From the NCBI RefSeq assembly GCF_900114115.1, contig NZ_FORX01000015.1, forward strand, positions 1-64,000: DNA of 64,000 nucleotides, written 5' to 3'. The stretch comes from Desulfomicrobium apsheronum (GTDB taxonomy: Bacteria; Desulfobacterota; Desulfovibrionia; Desulfovibrionales; Desulfomicrobiaceae). The notes under the pieces are model-generated. The model was not told the DNA's origin. It saw nothing but the letters and a program-made list of their open reading frames with translations, and did no database searches. The position numbers were made by a program, and so were the translations under genes. Below are positions 28,801 to 36,242 of this stretch, piece after piece (position 1 is the stretch's first letter; the number at the start of each line of letters is the position of its first letter).

Positions 28801-29627
28801 TTCGTCCGGATGACCTTGTGATCGGAGCTCAAAACCGAAATGCCGACCAGCGAGTTGTCGAAAATGGCCTGCAGCTCATGGTAGGCGTTGTTCAGGTCTT
28901 CCGTGCGCGCGTCGACCTTCTCTTCAAGGCTCTTGTAGAGTTCCTTGAGGCTGTGGCTCATGATGTTGAAACCGTGGGCCAGAACTCCGAGTTCATCCCG
29001 GCGCTGATCCAGGTTCGTGGTCACGAACTCGCCGCGCGACAGGCTCTGGGTGAGGACGGAGAGATTGACGACCGGCAGAATGAGCAGGCGATTCAGGAAG
29101 ACGTAAAGAAAAAGCGCGATCAGGCCGAGCACCACGGCAAAAGCGGCCACGAGACGAATGGTGGTCGCCTGCACCTCCTGCCGCGCCTTGTCGATAAACA
29201 TGCCCAGCTTGACCTGGCCGATACTTTTCCCTCCCACGAGGATGTCGTGGGTGACCACGCTCACGTCCCGGGCGCTGTAGGCGCTCATGAGGTCATCCCG
29301 GGTCAGCCCGACCCGGACCTCGCCCTTGAGAAAGGATTTTCCGACCGGATCGACGATCTGGCAGTACGCGACAAGGGGGGAGTACTCGGCTTTTATGGCC
29401 AGCTCCTCCAGCAGGTAGATGCTTTCCCGCTGGATGGCGGGCACGCTTGCCTGGGCGACCATTTCCGCCTGCTCCATGCCCTGCCTGCGGATGTCGTTTA
29501 TGAGAAAGTCGAGTTGCGTGACATAGATGAAATACCCCAGTGCGAAAAAGCATATGGCCAGAATGAACTGAATCCCAAGATGTATCTTGAACTGGAGCAG
29601 ATTAAAAAATGATTTTTTTCGTTCCAT
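25848..29627 (-). CDS. Hybrid sensor histidine kinase with PAS, two REC and three tandem HPt domains
   Basis: A 1259-residue membrane kinase. TM helices at about 15-37 and 160-180 bracket a periplasmic sensor region; a HAMP-like linker and PAS domain (about 250-365) follow. The HisKA phosphohistidine is H401 (MSHEIRTPMN), and the ATPase domain carries NALKF (518-522) and GTGLGLAISKK (580-590). Receiver 1 (about 636-760) keeps Asp690 but lacks the normal acidic-pocket neighbours; receiver 2 has VLLVDD and D823 (MDMEMP). Three C-terminal HPt domains follow with His at 963, 1080 and 1205, each in a GHSxKGxGSTY context. Most hybrid kinases have at most one HPt. The stop overlaps the next receiver gene. 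Confidence 0.93.
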   Translation of the reverse strand: MERKKSFFNLLQFKIHLGIQFILAICFFALGYFIYVTQLDFLINDIRRQGMEQAEMVAQASVPAIQRESIYLLEELAIKAEYSPLVAYCQIVDPVGKSFLKGEVRVGLTRDDLMSAYSARDVSVVTHDILVGGKSIGQVKLGMFIDKARQEVQATTIRLVAAFAVVLGLIALFLYVFLNRLLILPVVNLSVLTQSLSRGEFVTTNLDQRRDELGVLAHGFNIMSHSLKELYKSLEEKVDARTEDLNNAYHELQAIFDNSLVGISVLSSDHKVIRTNRRFATIFGYSVAEMSLVSPEKFHVSGRNFDEFSEKFFNRLAEREITQLEYQFRRKDGSVFWSQVSAKAIDPQDLSRGVIFVIEDISDRKKASELLRQHAEDLRVAKDQADKATRSKSEFLARMSHEIRTPMNAILGMAEMLQETSLNEDQLEYVKTFSSAGELLLGIINDILDFSKIEVGQIKLESIPFNLRELVDDVNKLFVYRAEEKSLKLEKKVSEGLAQRYIGDPTRIRQIVINLVGNALKFTSVGGVTMSVTESVMDDGAPCCLFAVKDTGIGIPKSKLSSVFESFAQADSSTTREFGGTGLGLAISKKLVELMGGRIWVESESGQGTTFFFKVPLAPDQEVRQPEFRLKIPADTHLLIIEDQPEGRGSISSLVRGWGLVPVSCPSAAKAIDALNAHKKDFAFQAILIDSMVDNVPGIEIAHLLIGQGIPVANLVLAVQAAEDLARLPKATDFGPLSYILKSERDVVLHDKIYEVVSESQRRRMTDLHDKGWKVLLVDDVEANRRVVELFLKSSNVSIVHAENGKIAVEKFTEEPFDLVLMDMEMPVMDGLEATRRIRAWEQDKREYKTPIIALTAHAFQEHRQKTMDAGCTEFLAKPIKKQALINIIDLFAGQRESLIAQPEPLLVTEITPIHDEVDSPVQIDPELQDLRPLFLRTVRDFQEQLADAITTQDFGTMQRCGHSLKGLGSTYAVDAISQAGKIIESAAKSRQAAVVVEAVNHLSVFMNTGTTQKIQAEEASGEMAGDDLPAPVDGRYVVHVAPEMSELIPFLMDAMQKDLELMGKALAQKDFPTMRRFGHSHKGFGSTYGFEYISIIGRKIQTAAEARDAEQLADLLLALGNYLERVDIVYEIKADLIEEEIEEPVPATSVPEEIAEDVQDYTVEVDAELYELVPLFMDTMHSNVAEMQEALPEKNFDVICRHGHSQKGLGSTYGFDYLSHIGYKIETAGMQKNADEVQKLLKEMIKYLENVHIVERKG

Positions 29628-29696
29628 ATCCTACTCGTGCTGTAGCCGCCGACGGCAAGGCAAAGGTTTCATGAGATTTCGTCCGCCAGGAGAACA

Positions 29697-30068
29697 TCAG
29701 GGTAAGGCCAGCACGGCCTGAACGGCATCGAGCAGGTCTTCACGCTTGATGGGTTTGCTCAGGCACTGTTTCGCGCCCATAAGCCGCGCCCACTTCAAAT
29801 AATCCGTGGCGCCGCCCCTGCCGCCGGCGGACATGGCGATAATGCGAATCCGGCTGTTTTCCTTGCGCAATTCGCGGATGATCTGAATTCCTTCCTTGTC
29901 TGGCATGATGAGATCGGTGATGACCAGATCAAAATCCTGGGACCTGTACAATTTAAGCCCTTCCTCGCCATCTCCCGCCTGAACGACATTGTAGCCGGCG
30001 GAAATCAGGATCTTGGCCAGGGCCAGACACATGAGCTTGTCGTCATCGATGACAAGAATGTTCTGCAT
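29697..30068 (-). CDS. Response regulator receiver domain protein
   Basis: A 123-residue single receiver domain starting MQNILVIDDDKLMCLALAKIL, with the phosphoacceptor Asp in FDLVITDLIMPDKEG, the switch Ser in IRIIAMSAGGRGG and Lys in QCLSKPIKRED. I prefer ATG 30068, with AAGAGG upstream; an alternative ATG at 30125 would extend it by 19 residues and overlap the PstS-OmpA stop. There is no output domain, so it probably acts through protein contacts or passes phosphate to the hybrid kinase 69 bp downstream. It lies between the PstS-OmpA fusion and that kinase in a minus-strand signalling run. Confidence 0.9.
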   Translation of the reverse strand: MQNILVIDDDKLMCLALAKILISAGYNVVQAGDGEEGLKLYRSQDFDLVITDLIMPDKEGIQIIRELRKENSRIRIIAMSAGGRGGATDYLKWARLMGAKQCLSKPIKREDLLDAVQAVLALP

Positions 30069-30112
30069 GACCGCCTCTTGTCCGGGATCGGAGCCGTGGG
30101 CATTTGGTTGCG

Positions 30113-31870
30113 TCATTTGATCCATGTCTCCACACGTCGATTTTTTTCTCTTCCGGCGCGGATGTCATTGCGGTCTACCGCGCCCTCTTCGCCGGCGGCC
30201 AGGACAACGATATCCTGCACCCCCCTTTTGCCCAGCGCCTCGGCGACGGCTTCCGCCCGTTTGCGCGAAACCGCCAGATTGGAGGCATAGGCCCCCACCG
30301 AGTCCGAATAGCCAACCAGGACAATCGTTTTTCCCGAATTCTTCGGCTCCTTCATCATGGCCGCGATTCGGGCCAAATCCCTGCCGCCCTGTTCATCCAA
30401 CTCCAGATTTCCGGATTCAAAGTGAAAGACAAAAGACAGTTTCTGCGCCCCGTACACACCGTCGAGGTAGTCCTGCAGAACAGTCCTGCGGGCGCTCTCG
30501 GGCACCGCTTCGCCGTCGAACTGCACCAACGGCGGAAGCGACTTCAAAGGCGGTGCTTTCAAAACGGGCGGAGGTTCCGTTGCAGGCAACTGCGCAAAAG
30601 GGATTTGCGAACCGTCAAGCGGGGTGTCCCGATCCGCAGCGGATGCGTCCCCTTCGACCTCGCTGTTCTTCACAAATCCGAATTTCTTGACCACTTCCTG
30701 GCCGACGGGACCCAGGGCAACGTGAATGAAGTCGCGCGCGTAGACATTGTCCGTCGTGGCTTTGAGGTAGAGATACAAGTTCCGGCCGGCCGGATAGACA
30801 AGTTTGCGAATGGACTCGGGCGTGGGCGCGACCGCGTCGGAATCCGCACCTGGCTTGAGAGGCATCTCGCGGCACTGGTTGGCCATCGTGATGCTGCTGA
30901 ACCCGACCGCCCAGGGATCCTGGGAGACAAGCTCGGGCAACATTTCGTGGATGTCGACGACGCGGGCCGAGGAGGCAAAATCTTTCCCGTTCAGAAAAAA
31001 ATCTTTTACAAAACGGCGTGTTGCAAAATTCTCCCGCAGAACGAAGACCTTGATCGGTGCCGGAGGGCCGCCCACCTGCTCCCAATTTAAGATCTCACCG
31101 GAAAAAATGCCGCCCACCTGTTCGATGGTCAGAGCCGGGACCGGGTTGTCCTTGTGCACGAGCACCGCCACGGCGTCCATGCCCAGCCTGTGTTCGCTCT
31201 GCGCCGTAACGATCCCTTCCCCGAAAATCTTGGCGTCCACGGCGGAGAGTTTGTGCACGGCCATGGCAATGTCGCAGTCTCCGGCCTTGAGGGCAGAAAA
31301 TCCCGCAGCCGTTCCCTGGCCGCTTATCTTGATGGCGCGAATTTCCCGGGCCGCGTAAAAAATCCCTTCCACGGTCATTTCATCGGCGCTTTTACCTGGA
31401 ATCCTGCGCACCTCATTGGCTCCGATATTCGTCAAATAAAATTCCGCCAGCTCCGGCACAAGACGATTGGCCAGCGTGCTCGCGCCCGACAGCTCAAGGA
31501 TGGTCTGCGTGGAATACTGGACAGGCTTGTACACGCCCTCGATCCTGGCTCCGGTTTCGTCTTTCTTGAGCACAACGGGCGGGGGAGTCTCCCAGCCGGG
31601 AATCGGCTTGAACTCGACGCGATAAAGGTTGCCGGCCTCGTGAAAATCACCGGCCCCATGCCACTGGCTCAACAGTCTCCATTGCCCGCCTCCGACGGCA
31701 GCCTCCTGCGGAAAAACGGACACGTGCGCGACCGGATTGACAGACCCAAATGAAAACAGGTCCGGCCTGAGAAAAAAAGTGACTGCCGCCCCCATGACGG
31801 CGAGAGCCAGGACTGCCAGAAAGAAACCAAAAATTTTTCCAGACGATCCAGATCCGTCCATGTCAGCCAT
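30113..31870 (-). CDS. PstS-like substrate-binding protein fused to an OmpA peptidoglycan-binding domain
   Basis: A 585-residue protein. An N-terminal membrane segment (FGFFLAVLALAVMGAAVTFF) without a clear cleavage site anchors it. Residues about 120-400 resemble phosphate-type periplasmic binding proteins (LSGASTLANRLVPELAEFYL, GQGTAAGFSALKAGDCDIAM and the GEILNWEQVGGPPAPIKVF loop). The C-terminus (about 475-585) is an OmpA-like domain with FESGNLELDEQGGRDLA, IVLVGYSDSVGAYASNLAVS and NRRVETWIK. It would tether a ligand-binding domain to both membrane and cell wall. Placed directly upstream of receiver and kinase genes, it is a candidate input sensor; the ligand is not deducible. RBS GAGGAG. 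Confidence 0.88.
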   Translation of the reverse strand: MADMDGSGSSGKIFGFFLAVLALAVMGAAVTFFLRPDLFSFGSVNPVAHVSVFPQEAAVGGGQWRLLSQWHGAGDFHEAGNLYRVEFKPIPGWETPPPVVLKKDETGARIEGVYKPVQYSTQTILELSGASTLANRLVPELAEFYLTNIGANEVRRIPGKSADEMTVEGIFYAAREIRAIKISGQGTAAGFSALKAGDCDIAMAVHKLSAVDAKIFGEGIVTAQSEHRLGMDAVAVLVHKDNPVPALTIEQVGGIFSGEILNWEQVGGPPAPIKVFVLRENFATRRFVKDFFLNGKDFASSARVVDIHEMLPELVSQDPWAVGFSSITMANQCREMPLKPGADSDAVAPTPESIRKLVYPAGRNLYLYLKATTDNVYARDFIHVALGPVGQEVVKKFGFVKNSEVEGDASAADRDTPLDGSQIPFAQLPATEPPPVLKAPPLKSLPPLVQFDGEAVPESARRTVLQDYLDGVYGAQKLSFVFHFESGNLELDEQGGRDLARIAAMMKEPKNSGKTIVLVGYSDSVGAYASNLAVSRKRAEAVAEALGKRGVQDIVVLAAGEEGAVDRNDIRAGREKNRRVETWIK

Positions 31871-31907
31871 ATATACCGCTCCTCTTCGCCATCACCTTGA
31901 TTTGAAA

Positions 31908-32399
31908 CTATTTGGGAAGAATGTATTTTCCGAGAGCCCTGTCAAAACCACCTTCATCCTGAAAGAGAGCTCCGACCTTTGACCCTCTTATGGATTCTAT
32001 CGATATCTTCTTTTCCATTCTTGAGCGTTCATCATCATCCAGAATAAATCTTAATATAAACATAGATCCAATATTAAAATTGCATTTGTTGTATTCAAAG
32101 CCAATTCCTGTCAGCGATATATCAGTTATTATGACATCACCCACAGGGTTAATAGATCCTGAAGAATCAAATAGAAGCCCATGTATATATGTTTCTTTTC
32201 TGTAATATTTTCTAAAATTAAAAGAAACCTTGAACTTATACGAACATCTGCGACACGTTGCGTTCACATTCCAATGATAAACATCCTTAATTCGCTCAAC
32301 TGCGACCTCTTTCTCTAATTTGCATTGTGGACATGCAAAAGAGACCACCATCTTGTTATGCACGAAAACTTCAACATCTGATATTTTGTCGTCGCTCAT
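31908..32399 (-). CDS. PilZ-domain protein with N-terminal zinc ribbon
   Basis: A 163-residue predicted c-di-GMP receptor. The PilZ signature is complete: RxxxR with R63 and R67, and (D/N)xSxxG with D93, S95 and G98. Before it lies a Cys4 ribbon (C23, C26, C49, C52). The gene is markedly more AT-rich than its neighbours, visible in codons such as AAT, TAT and ATA, suggesting a different origin. It is on the same strand as the PstS-OmpA gene, 37 bp upstream of it, so it may open the signalling run. Its target is unknown; the nearby PilB-like ATPases are plausible. RBS is weak (GAAG). Confidence 0.88.
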   Translation of the reverse strand: MSDDKISDVEVFVHNKMVVSFACPQCKLEKEVAVERIKDVYHWNVNATCRRCSYKFKVSFNFRKYYRKETYIHGLLFDSSGSINPVGDVIITDISLTGIGFEYNKCNFNIGSMFILRFILDDDERSRMEKKISIESIRGSKVGALFQDEGGFDRALGKYILPK

Positions 32400-33091
32400 A
32401 TATTTTTCTTCATGTTAAAATTGAGATGCTGAAAATACGTCGCAAAATGCAGCTCTTCAAAAAAAGAATCGTCACGATTCAAGTCCCGAGAAGCCACGTG
32501 AAAAAACAGCAACCCGGAACCCGGACTGTTTGTGCGAAATGACACGCGCAGCCGCTCGTTTCAAGCTAAAAATCACATTATGAACAGCGGACGAAGCAAA
32601 TATCTGTTCACGAAAAAAAAGGCCCGAAACCGCACGCATCTCTTCATGGACGAAGACCGCGAAAAGCGCTTCGAAATTCGGCCTCCTGCAAAGAAAGAAA
32701 GTGGAACATCCACAAAAATTGTGGGCGCAATGAATGCGACACCGGAAACACAAGATTCAGAAGTCAAAAAAATCGTTGAAATCTGTTGAATATCATTACA
32801 AATTCGAGTCGATAATGCAATCCATATAATCAGATTGCCTCTTTCCCTGCACGGACTGCGAGGACCTCTTTTGCGCCATGGATTAAAATGCAATGCACGC
32901 GCAAAACACACCAAAACCCCAATTGACAGCACTGTGCAACTGAACAAGGATCATGATGCATGTCATGCACCGCGTATCAGGGCAGGCGAAAGATGAAACG
33001 AACCCACCTTGTCCGCCAAGAGAGCCCACTCGTCTTGAATGCGTGCAAAACAAATAATCTCAAAGGGCCTGACCCAAAGGGAAGACTCAGC
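32400..33091. other. 692-bp AT-rich intergenic region
   Basis: Between the PilZ gene (minus) and the photolyase (plus). The DNA is strikingly AT-rich and A-rich compared with the window average, in keeping with the AT-rich PilZ gene beside it. A short lysine/arginine-rich frame (ATG 32580 to 32789, 69 codons) has no ribosome-binding site and no recognisable similarity, so I do not call it a gene. I see no tRNA, insertion-sequence end or terminator with confidence. Promoters for both flanking genes presumably lie here. Confidence 0.5.
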
Positions 33092-34450
33092 ATGAATCCA
33101 CGCCGCGTTCACATCCTCAAAGATGCGCCTATAGCCCGGGGTCCGGTGCTTTACTGGATGCACCGGGATTTTCGGGCCCGGGACAACTGGGGGCTGACCT
33201 ACGCCCGCCTGCAGGCGCTAAGGGCCGGGCAACCCGTGGCCGTGGTCTTTTGTCTGGCTCCGGAATTCGTGGACGCGACAGTGGTACATTTCAATTTCCT
33301 GCTCGATGGGCTGGCGCAAACGGTGCAGGACCTCCGGCAACAGAACATCGGCTTTTTTGCCCTGACCGGAAGTCCCGGACTTGAAGTCGCTCGTTTCGCG
33401 CGCGGGCACGGAGCCGGACTTGTGGTCACGGATTTTGATCCGCTGCGCGTCAAGCGTCGATGGCATGAGGATCTGCTTTCGGCCGTCGATCAACCCGTGC
33501 ACGAGGTCGATTCGCGCAACATCGTGCCCGCGCGGGTGGTTTCAGACCGGCGGGAGTTCATGGCGCGAACCATTCGCCCCAAAATCAAACGTCTGCTGCT
33601 GGAATTCCTGGATGAATTCCCCGCTCTGCCCGCGCATCCCCATGATTGGCCGACAACGCAGCCGGAGCCTGACTTCTCCGTGTTGCGGTCAAAAATCCAA
33701 AATGACGCCGCACGGCAGAATCTGCTCGTCGAGCCAGGGGAACAGGCAGGCCAGGCCGTGCTCCACGATTTCCTGAAAAACAGGCTGCCCTTCTACGCCA
33801 AGCGCAACGACCCCAACCAGGATGTCTGCTCCAACCTCTCCGCGCACCTGCACTTCGGCATGCTTTCCGCCCAACGCGCGGCCCTGGAAACCCAGGCGCG
33901 CGGGCTTGCCGGAGAGCATGTCGACTCATTCCTTGACGAACTCATCGTCCGCCGCGAGCTTTCGGACAACTTCTGCCTGCATACTCCAAACTACGACACC
34001 GAGGACGGCTTCCCCGCCTGGGCCAGGGAGAGCCTGCACAAGCACCGCAACGATCCCCGCCCAGTCATTCACTCACCGGAGGAACTTGAAAAGGCCGGGA
34101 CCCACGACCCGCTCTGGAACGCCGCCCAGACCCAGATGCTGCATAGCGGCAAGATGCACGGCTACCTGCGCATGTACTGGGCCAAGAAAATCCTGGAGTG
34201 GTCCCCTTCTCCGGCCGAGGCCCTGCGCACGGCCATTCTGCTCAATGACCGCTACAGCCTGGATGGCCGGAACAGCAACGGCTACACGGGCATTGCCTGG
34301 TCCATCGGAGGGGTGCACGACCGTGGCTGGACCGAGCGTCCGATTTTCGGCAAGATCAGATTCATGAACTACGCGGGCGCACGCCGCAAATTCGACGTGG
34401 ACCAATATGTAAGGAAGTGGACCGCGCCAGAGGATGATGCATCAATCTGA
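33092..34450 (+). CDS. phrB: Class II deoxyribodipyrimidine photolyase
   Basis: A 452-residue light-dependent DNA repair enzyme that splits cyclobutane pyrimidine dimers using FADH. The class II hallmark N-terminus LYWMHRDFRARDNWGL and C-terminal DGRNSNGYTGIAWSIGGVHD and FGKIRFMNYAGARRKFDVD identify the class. The FAD-binding region includes SNLSAHLHFGMLSAQRAAL and ELIVRRELSDNFCLHTPNY. I chose ATG 33092 because conserved sequence begins about 20 residues later; an upstream ATG at 32990 would add an unconserved basic extension. The gene's end overlaps the tamA region: frame at 34434 lies inside it, and the chosen tamA start 34467 follows the stop by 16 bp. Confidence 0.95.
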   Translation: MNPRRVHILKDAPIARGPVLYWMHRDFRARDNWGLTYARLQALRAGQPVAVVFCLAPEFVDATVVHFNFLLDGLAQTVQDLRQQNIGFFALTGSPGLEVARFARGHGAGLVVTDFDPLRVKRRWHEDLLSAVDQPVHEVDSRNIVPARVVSDRREFMARTIRPKIKRLLLEFLDEFPALPAHPHDWPTTQPEPDFSVLRSKIQNDAARQNLLVEPGEQAGQAVLHDFLKNRLPFYAKRNDPNQDVCSNLSAHLHFGMLSAQRAALETQARGLAGEHVDSFLDELIVRRELSDNFCLHTPNYDTEDGFPAWARESLHKHRNDPRPVIHSPEELEKAGTHDPLWNAAQTQMLHSGKMHGYLRMYWAKKILEWSPSPAEALRTAILLNDRYSLDGRNSNGYTGIAWSIGGVHDRGWTERPIFGKIRFMNYAGARRKFDVDQYVRKWTAPEDDASI

Positions 34451-34466
34451 CCCCCAGGAATCACGA

Positions 34467-36242
34467 ATGTCCGTTTTGCAGGCCCGAATTCTTCTCTTGC
34501 TGAGCCTGATCCTGCTGGCTTCGCCATTTCTTGCGACTTCGGGCGCATGCGCGCCCATCGAATACGAGGTCGAAATTCCGGCCCTGCCCGACGGCCTCAC
34601 CCCCCTGCTTTCCTCCGTCTCGGACTGCGTGGACCTGCGGGACAATCCTCCAGACACTCGGGGCTTGCTGCGCAAGCGTGTGGCCAACGACATCGACTCC
34701 TTCATGGACGCCTTGAAGGCCAAGGGATATTTCAAGGCTCAGGTCTCGGGTGAATTGGACACCAACGTCACCCCGCATGTCGTGCGCTTCCAGATCGATC
34801 CCGGCCCGCGCTTTGTTTTCGAAAAGCCCCGGCTAATCCTGCTCCCGGACGATTCCGCCCGCGAGCATCTGCGGGATGCCCTGCACAGGATCAAGGCAGG
34901 CGACAAATATTCCTCCGGCACGATTCTGGATGTTGAAACGTCGCTTCTGGAACGACTCAAGGAACACGGATACCCCTCGCCCGTGGCCCGGGACAAAAAG
35001 ATCATCGCGGACCATGCCACGCACAAGGTCGACGTGAGCTTCACCATCGACACCGGACCTGCCGCGACATTCGGCACCACAACGATTCTGGGACTTGAAG
35101 ATGTCTCGGACCAGGTCGTCGTCGCCGAACTGGCCTGGGAGGAAGGAAGCCCGTACGACCGGCGCAAGGTGGACAAAACCCGCGAGCAACTCATCCGCAC
35201 CGGACTTTTCCGGTCGGTACGCATCGACGCGGATCACCCGGAAAGATCGATGACCGTGAACATGAATCTGACCCTGCTCGAAGCCCCGCATCGCAGCGTG
35301 CGCGCGGGTCTTTGGTATTATTCCGACCTGGGGCTGGGCACCAACGCAGGCTGGACACACCGCAACATTTTCGGAGCCGGGCAGGAATTGCGCCTCGATA
35401 CGGAAATCGCCGAAACCCTGCAACGGGCCAAAACCGACCTGATCCTGCCCCGCATGTGGCATCCCCGTCAGAACCTCGGGCTTTCGGCCCAGTATGAGCA
35501 CGAACTCACCGACAGTTACGAAGCCACCAACCTTTCCCTCTCGGCTCTCGCGCGCCGGCCTTTTTCGGAACTGCAAATCGGTTACGGTCTGGCCTATCGC
35601 CTGACCGAGGTGGACGACGAGGAACTGCGACGCTTCAATCTGATCTCCGTCCCCCTGATCGCCGAATTCACCAATGCCGACAATCTGCTGGATCCCACCA
35701 GCGGGCTGACCGTGGCCGCGCGCATGGAACCGTTCACCGACATCGGGCAGAGGGAAACATCCTTTGTACTGTGGAATCTTTCGGGGCGGCATTACCTGCC
35801 GCTGACCAAAAACAAATCCATCGTCCTGGCCACGCGGGGACGCTACAGCCTGCTGGCTGGAACCAGCCGCGACAGCATCCCCGAGGACATGCTCCTGTAC
35901 GCCGGTGGCGGAGGCTCGATACGCGGTTATGCCCACCAATATGCGGGCGAACTCGACGAGGATGACGATCCCGTGGGTGGCGTGAGCGCCGTGGATTTTT
36001 CAGCGGAACTACGATTTCGCATCAATCGGGAATACGGAGTCGTCCTTTTCGGAGACGGGGGAGGCGCCTTTTCCGGCCGCAACCCCTCGGACAGGGAGGA
36101 TTATTTCTGGGGAACCGGAGCCGGACTGCGCTATTACACGCCCATCGGGCCGATCAGGGCGGATGTGGCCGTGCCCCTTGACCGCAGGGACGGCGTGGAC
36201 TCCCAATTCCAGATTTACATCAGCCTCGGGCAGGCTTTCTGA
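34467..36242 (+). CDS. tamA: TamA-like outer membrane assembly protein (Omp85 family)
   Basis: A 591-residue Omp85 protein. A signal peptide (LLLLSLILLASPFLATSGACA) precedes POTRA domains (FKAQVSGELDTNVTPHVVRF; RKVDKTREQLIRTGLFRSV) and a C-terminal 16-stranded barrel. The barrel's last strands include GDGGGAFSGRN and DVAVPLDRRDG and end QIYISLGQAF with a terminal aromatic. The length and three POTRA-like blocks fit TamA, which with TamB moves proteins and possibly phospholipids to the outer membrane. I chose ATG 34467, with AGGA upstream; earlier starts overlap the photolyase and have poor spacing. The stop overlaps the tamB start by 1 bp (TGATG). Confidence 0.92.
   Translation: MSVLQARILLLLSLILLASPFLATSGACAPIEYEVEIPALPDGLTPLLSSVSDCVDLRDNPPDTRGLLRKRVANDIDSFMDALKAKGYFKAQVSGELDTNVTPHVVRFQIDPGPRFVFEKPRLILLPDDSAREHLRDALHRIKAGDKYSSGTILDVETSLLERLKEHGYPSPVARDKKIIADHATHKVDVSFTIDTGPAATFGTTTILGLEDVSDQVVVAELAWEEGSPYDRRKVDKTREQLIRTGLFRSVRIDADHPERSMTVNMNLTLLEAPHRSVRAGLWYYSDLGLGTNAGWTHRNIFGAGQELRLDTEIAETLQRAKTDLILPRMWHPRQNLGLSAQYEHELTDSYEATNLSLSALARRPFSELQIGYGLAYRLTEVDDEELRRFNLISVPLIAEFTNADNLLDPTSGLTVAARMEPFTDIGQRETSFVLWNLSGRHYLPLTKNKSIVLATRGRYSLLAGTSRDSIPEDMLLYAGGGGSIRGYAHQYAGELDEDDDPVGGVSAVDFSAELRFRINREYGVVLFGDGGGAFSGRNPSDREDYFWGTGAGLRYYTPIGPIRADVAVPLDRRDGVDSQFQIYISLGQAF

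Noticed and set aside
32532-32789. Short basic open frame in the AT-rich spacer
   Set aside because: No ribosome-binding site, no conserved pattern and low-complexity lysine/arginine content.
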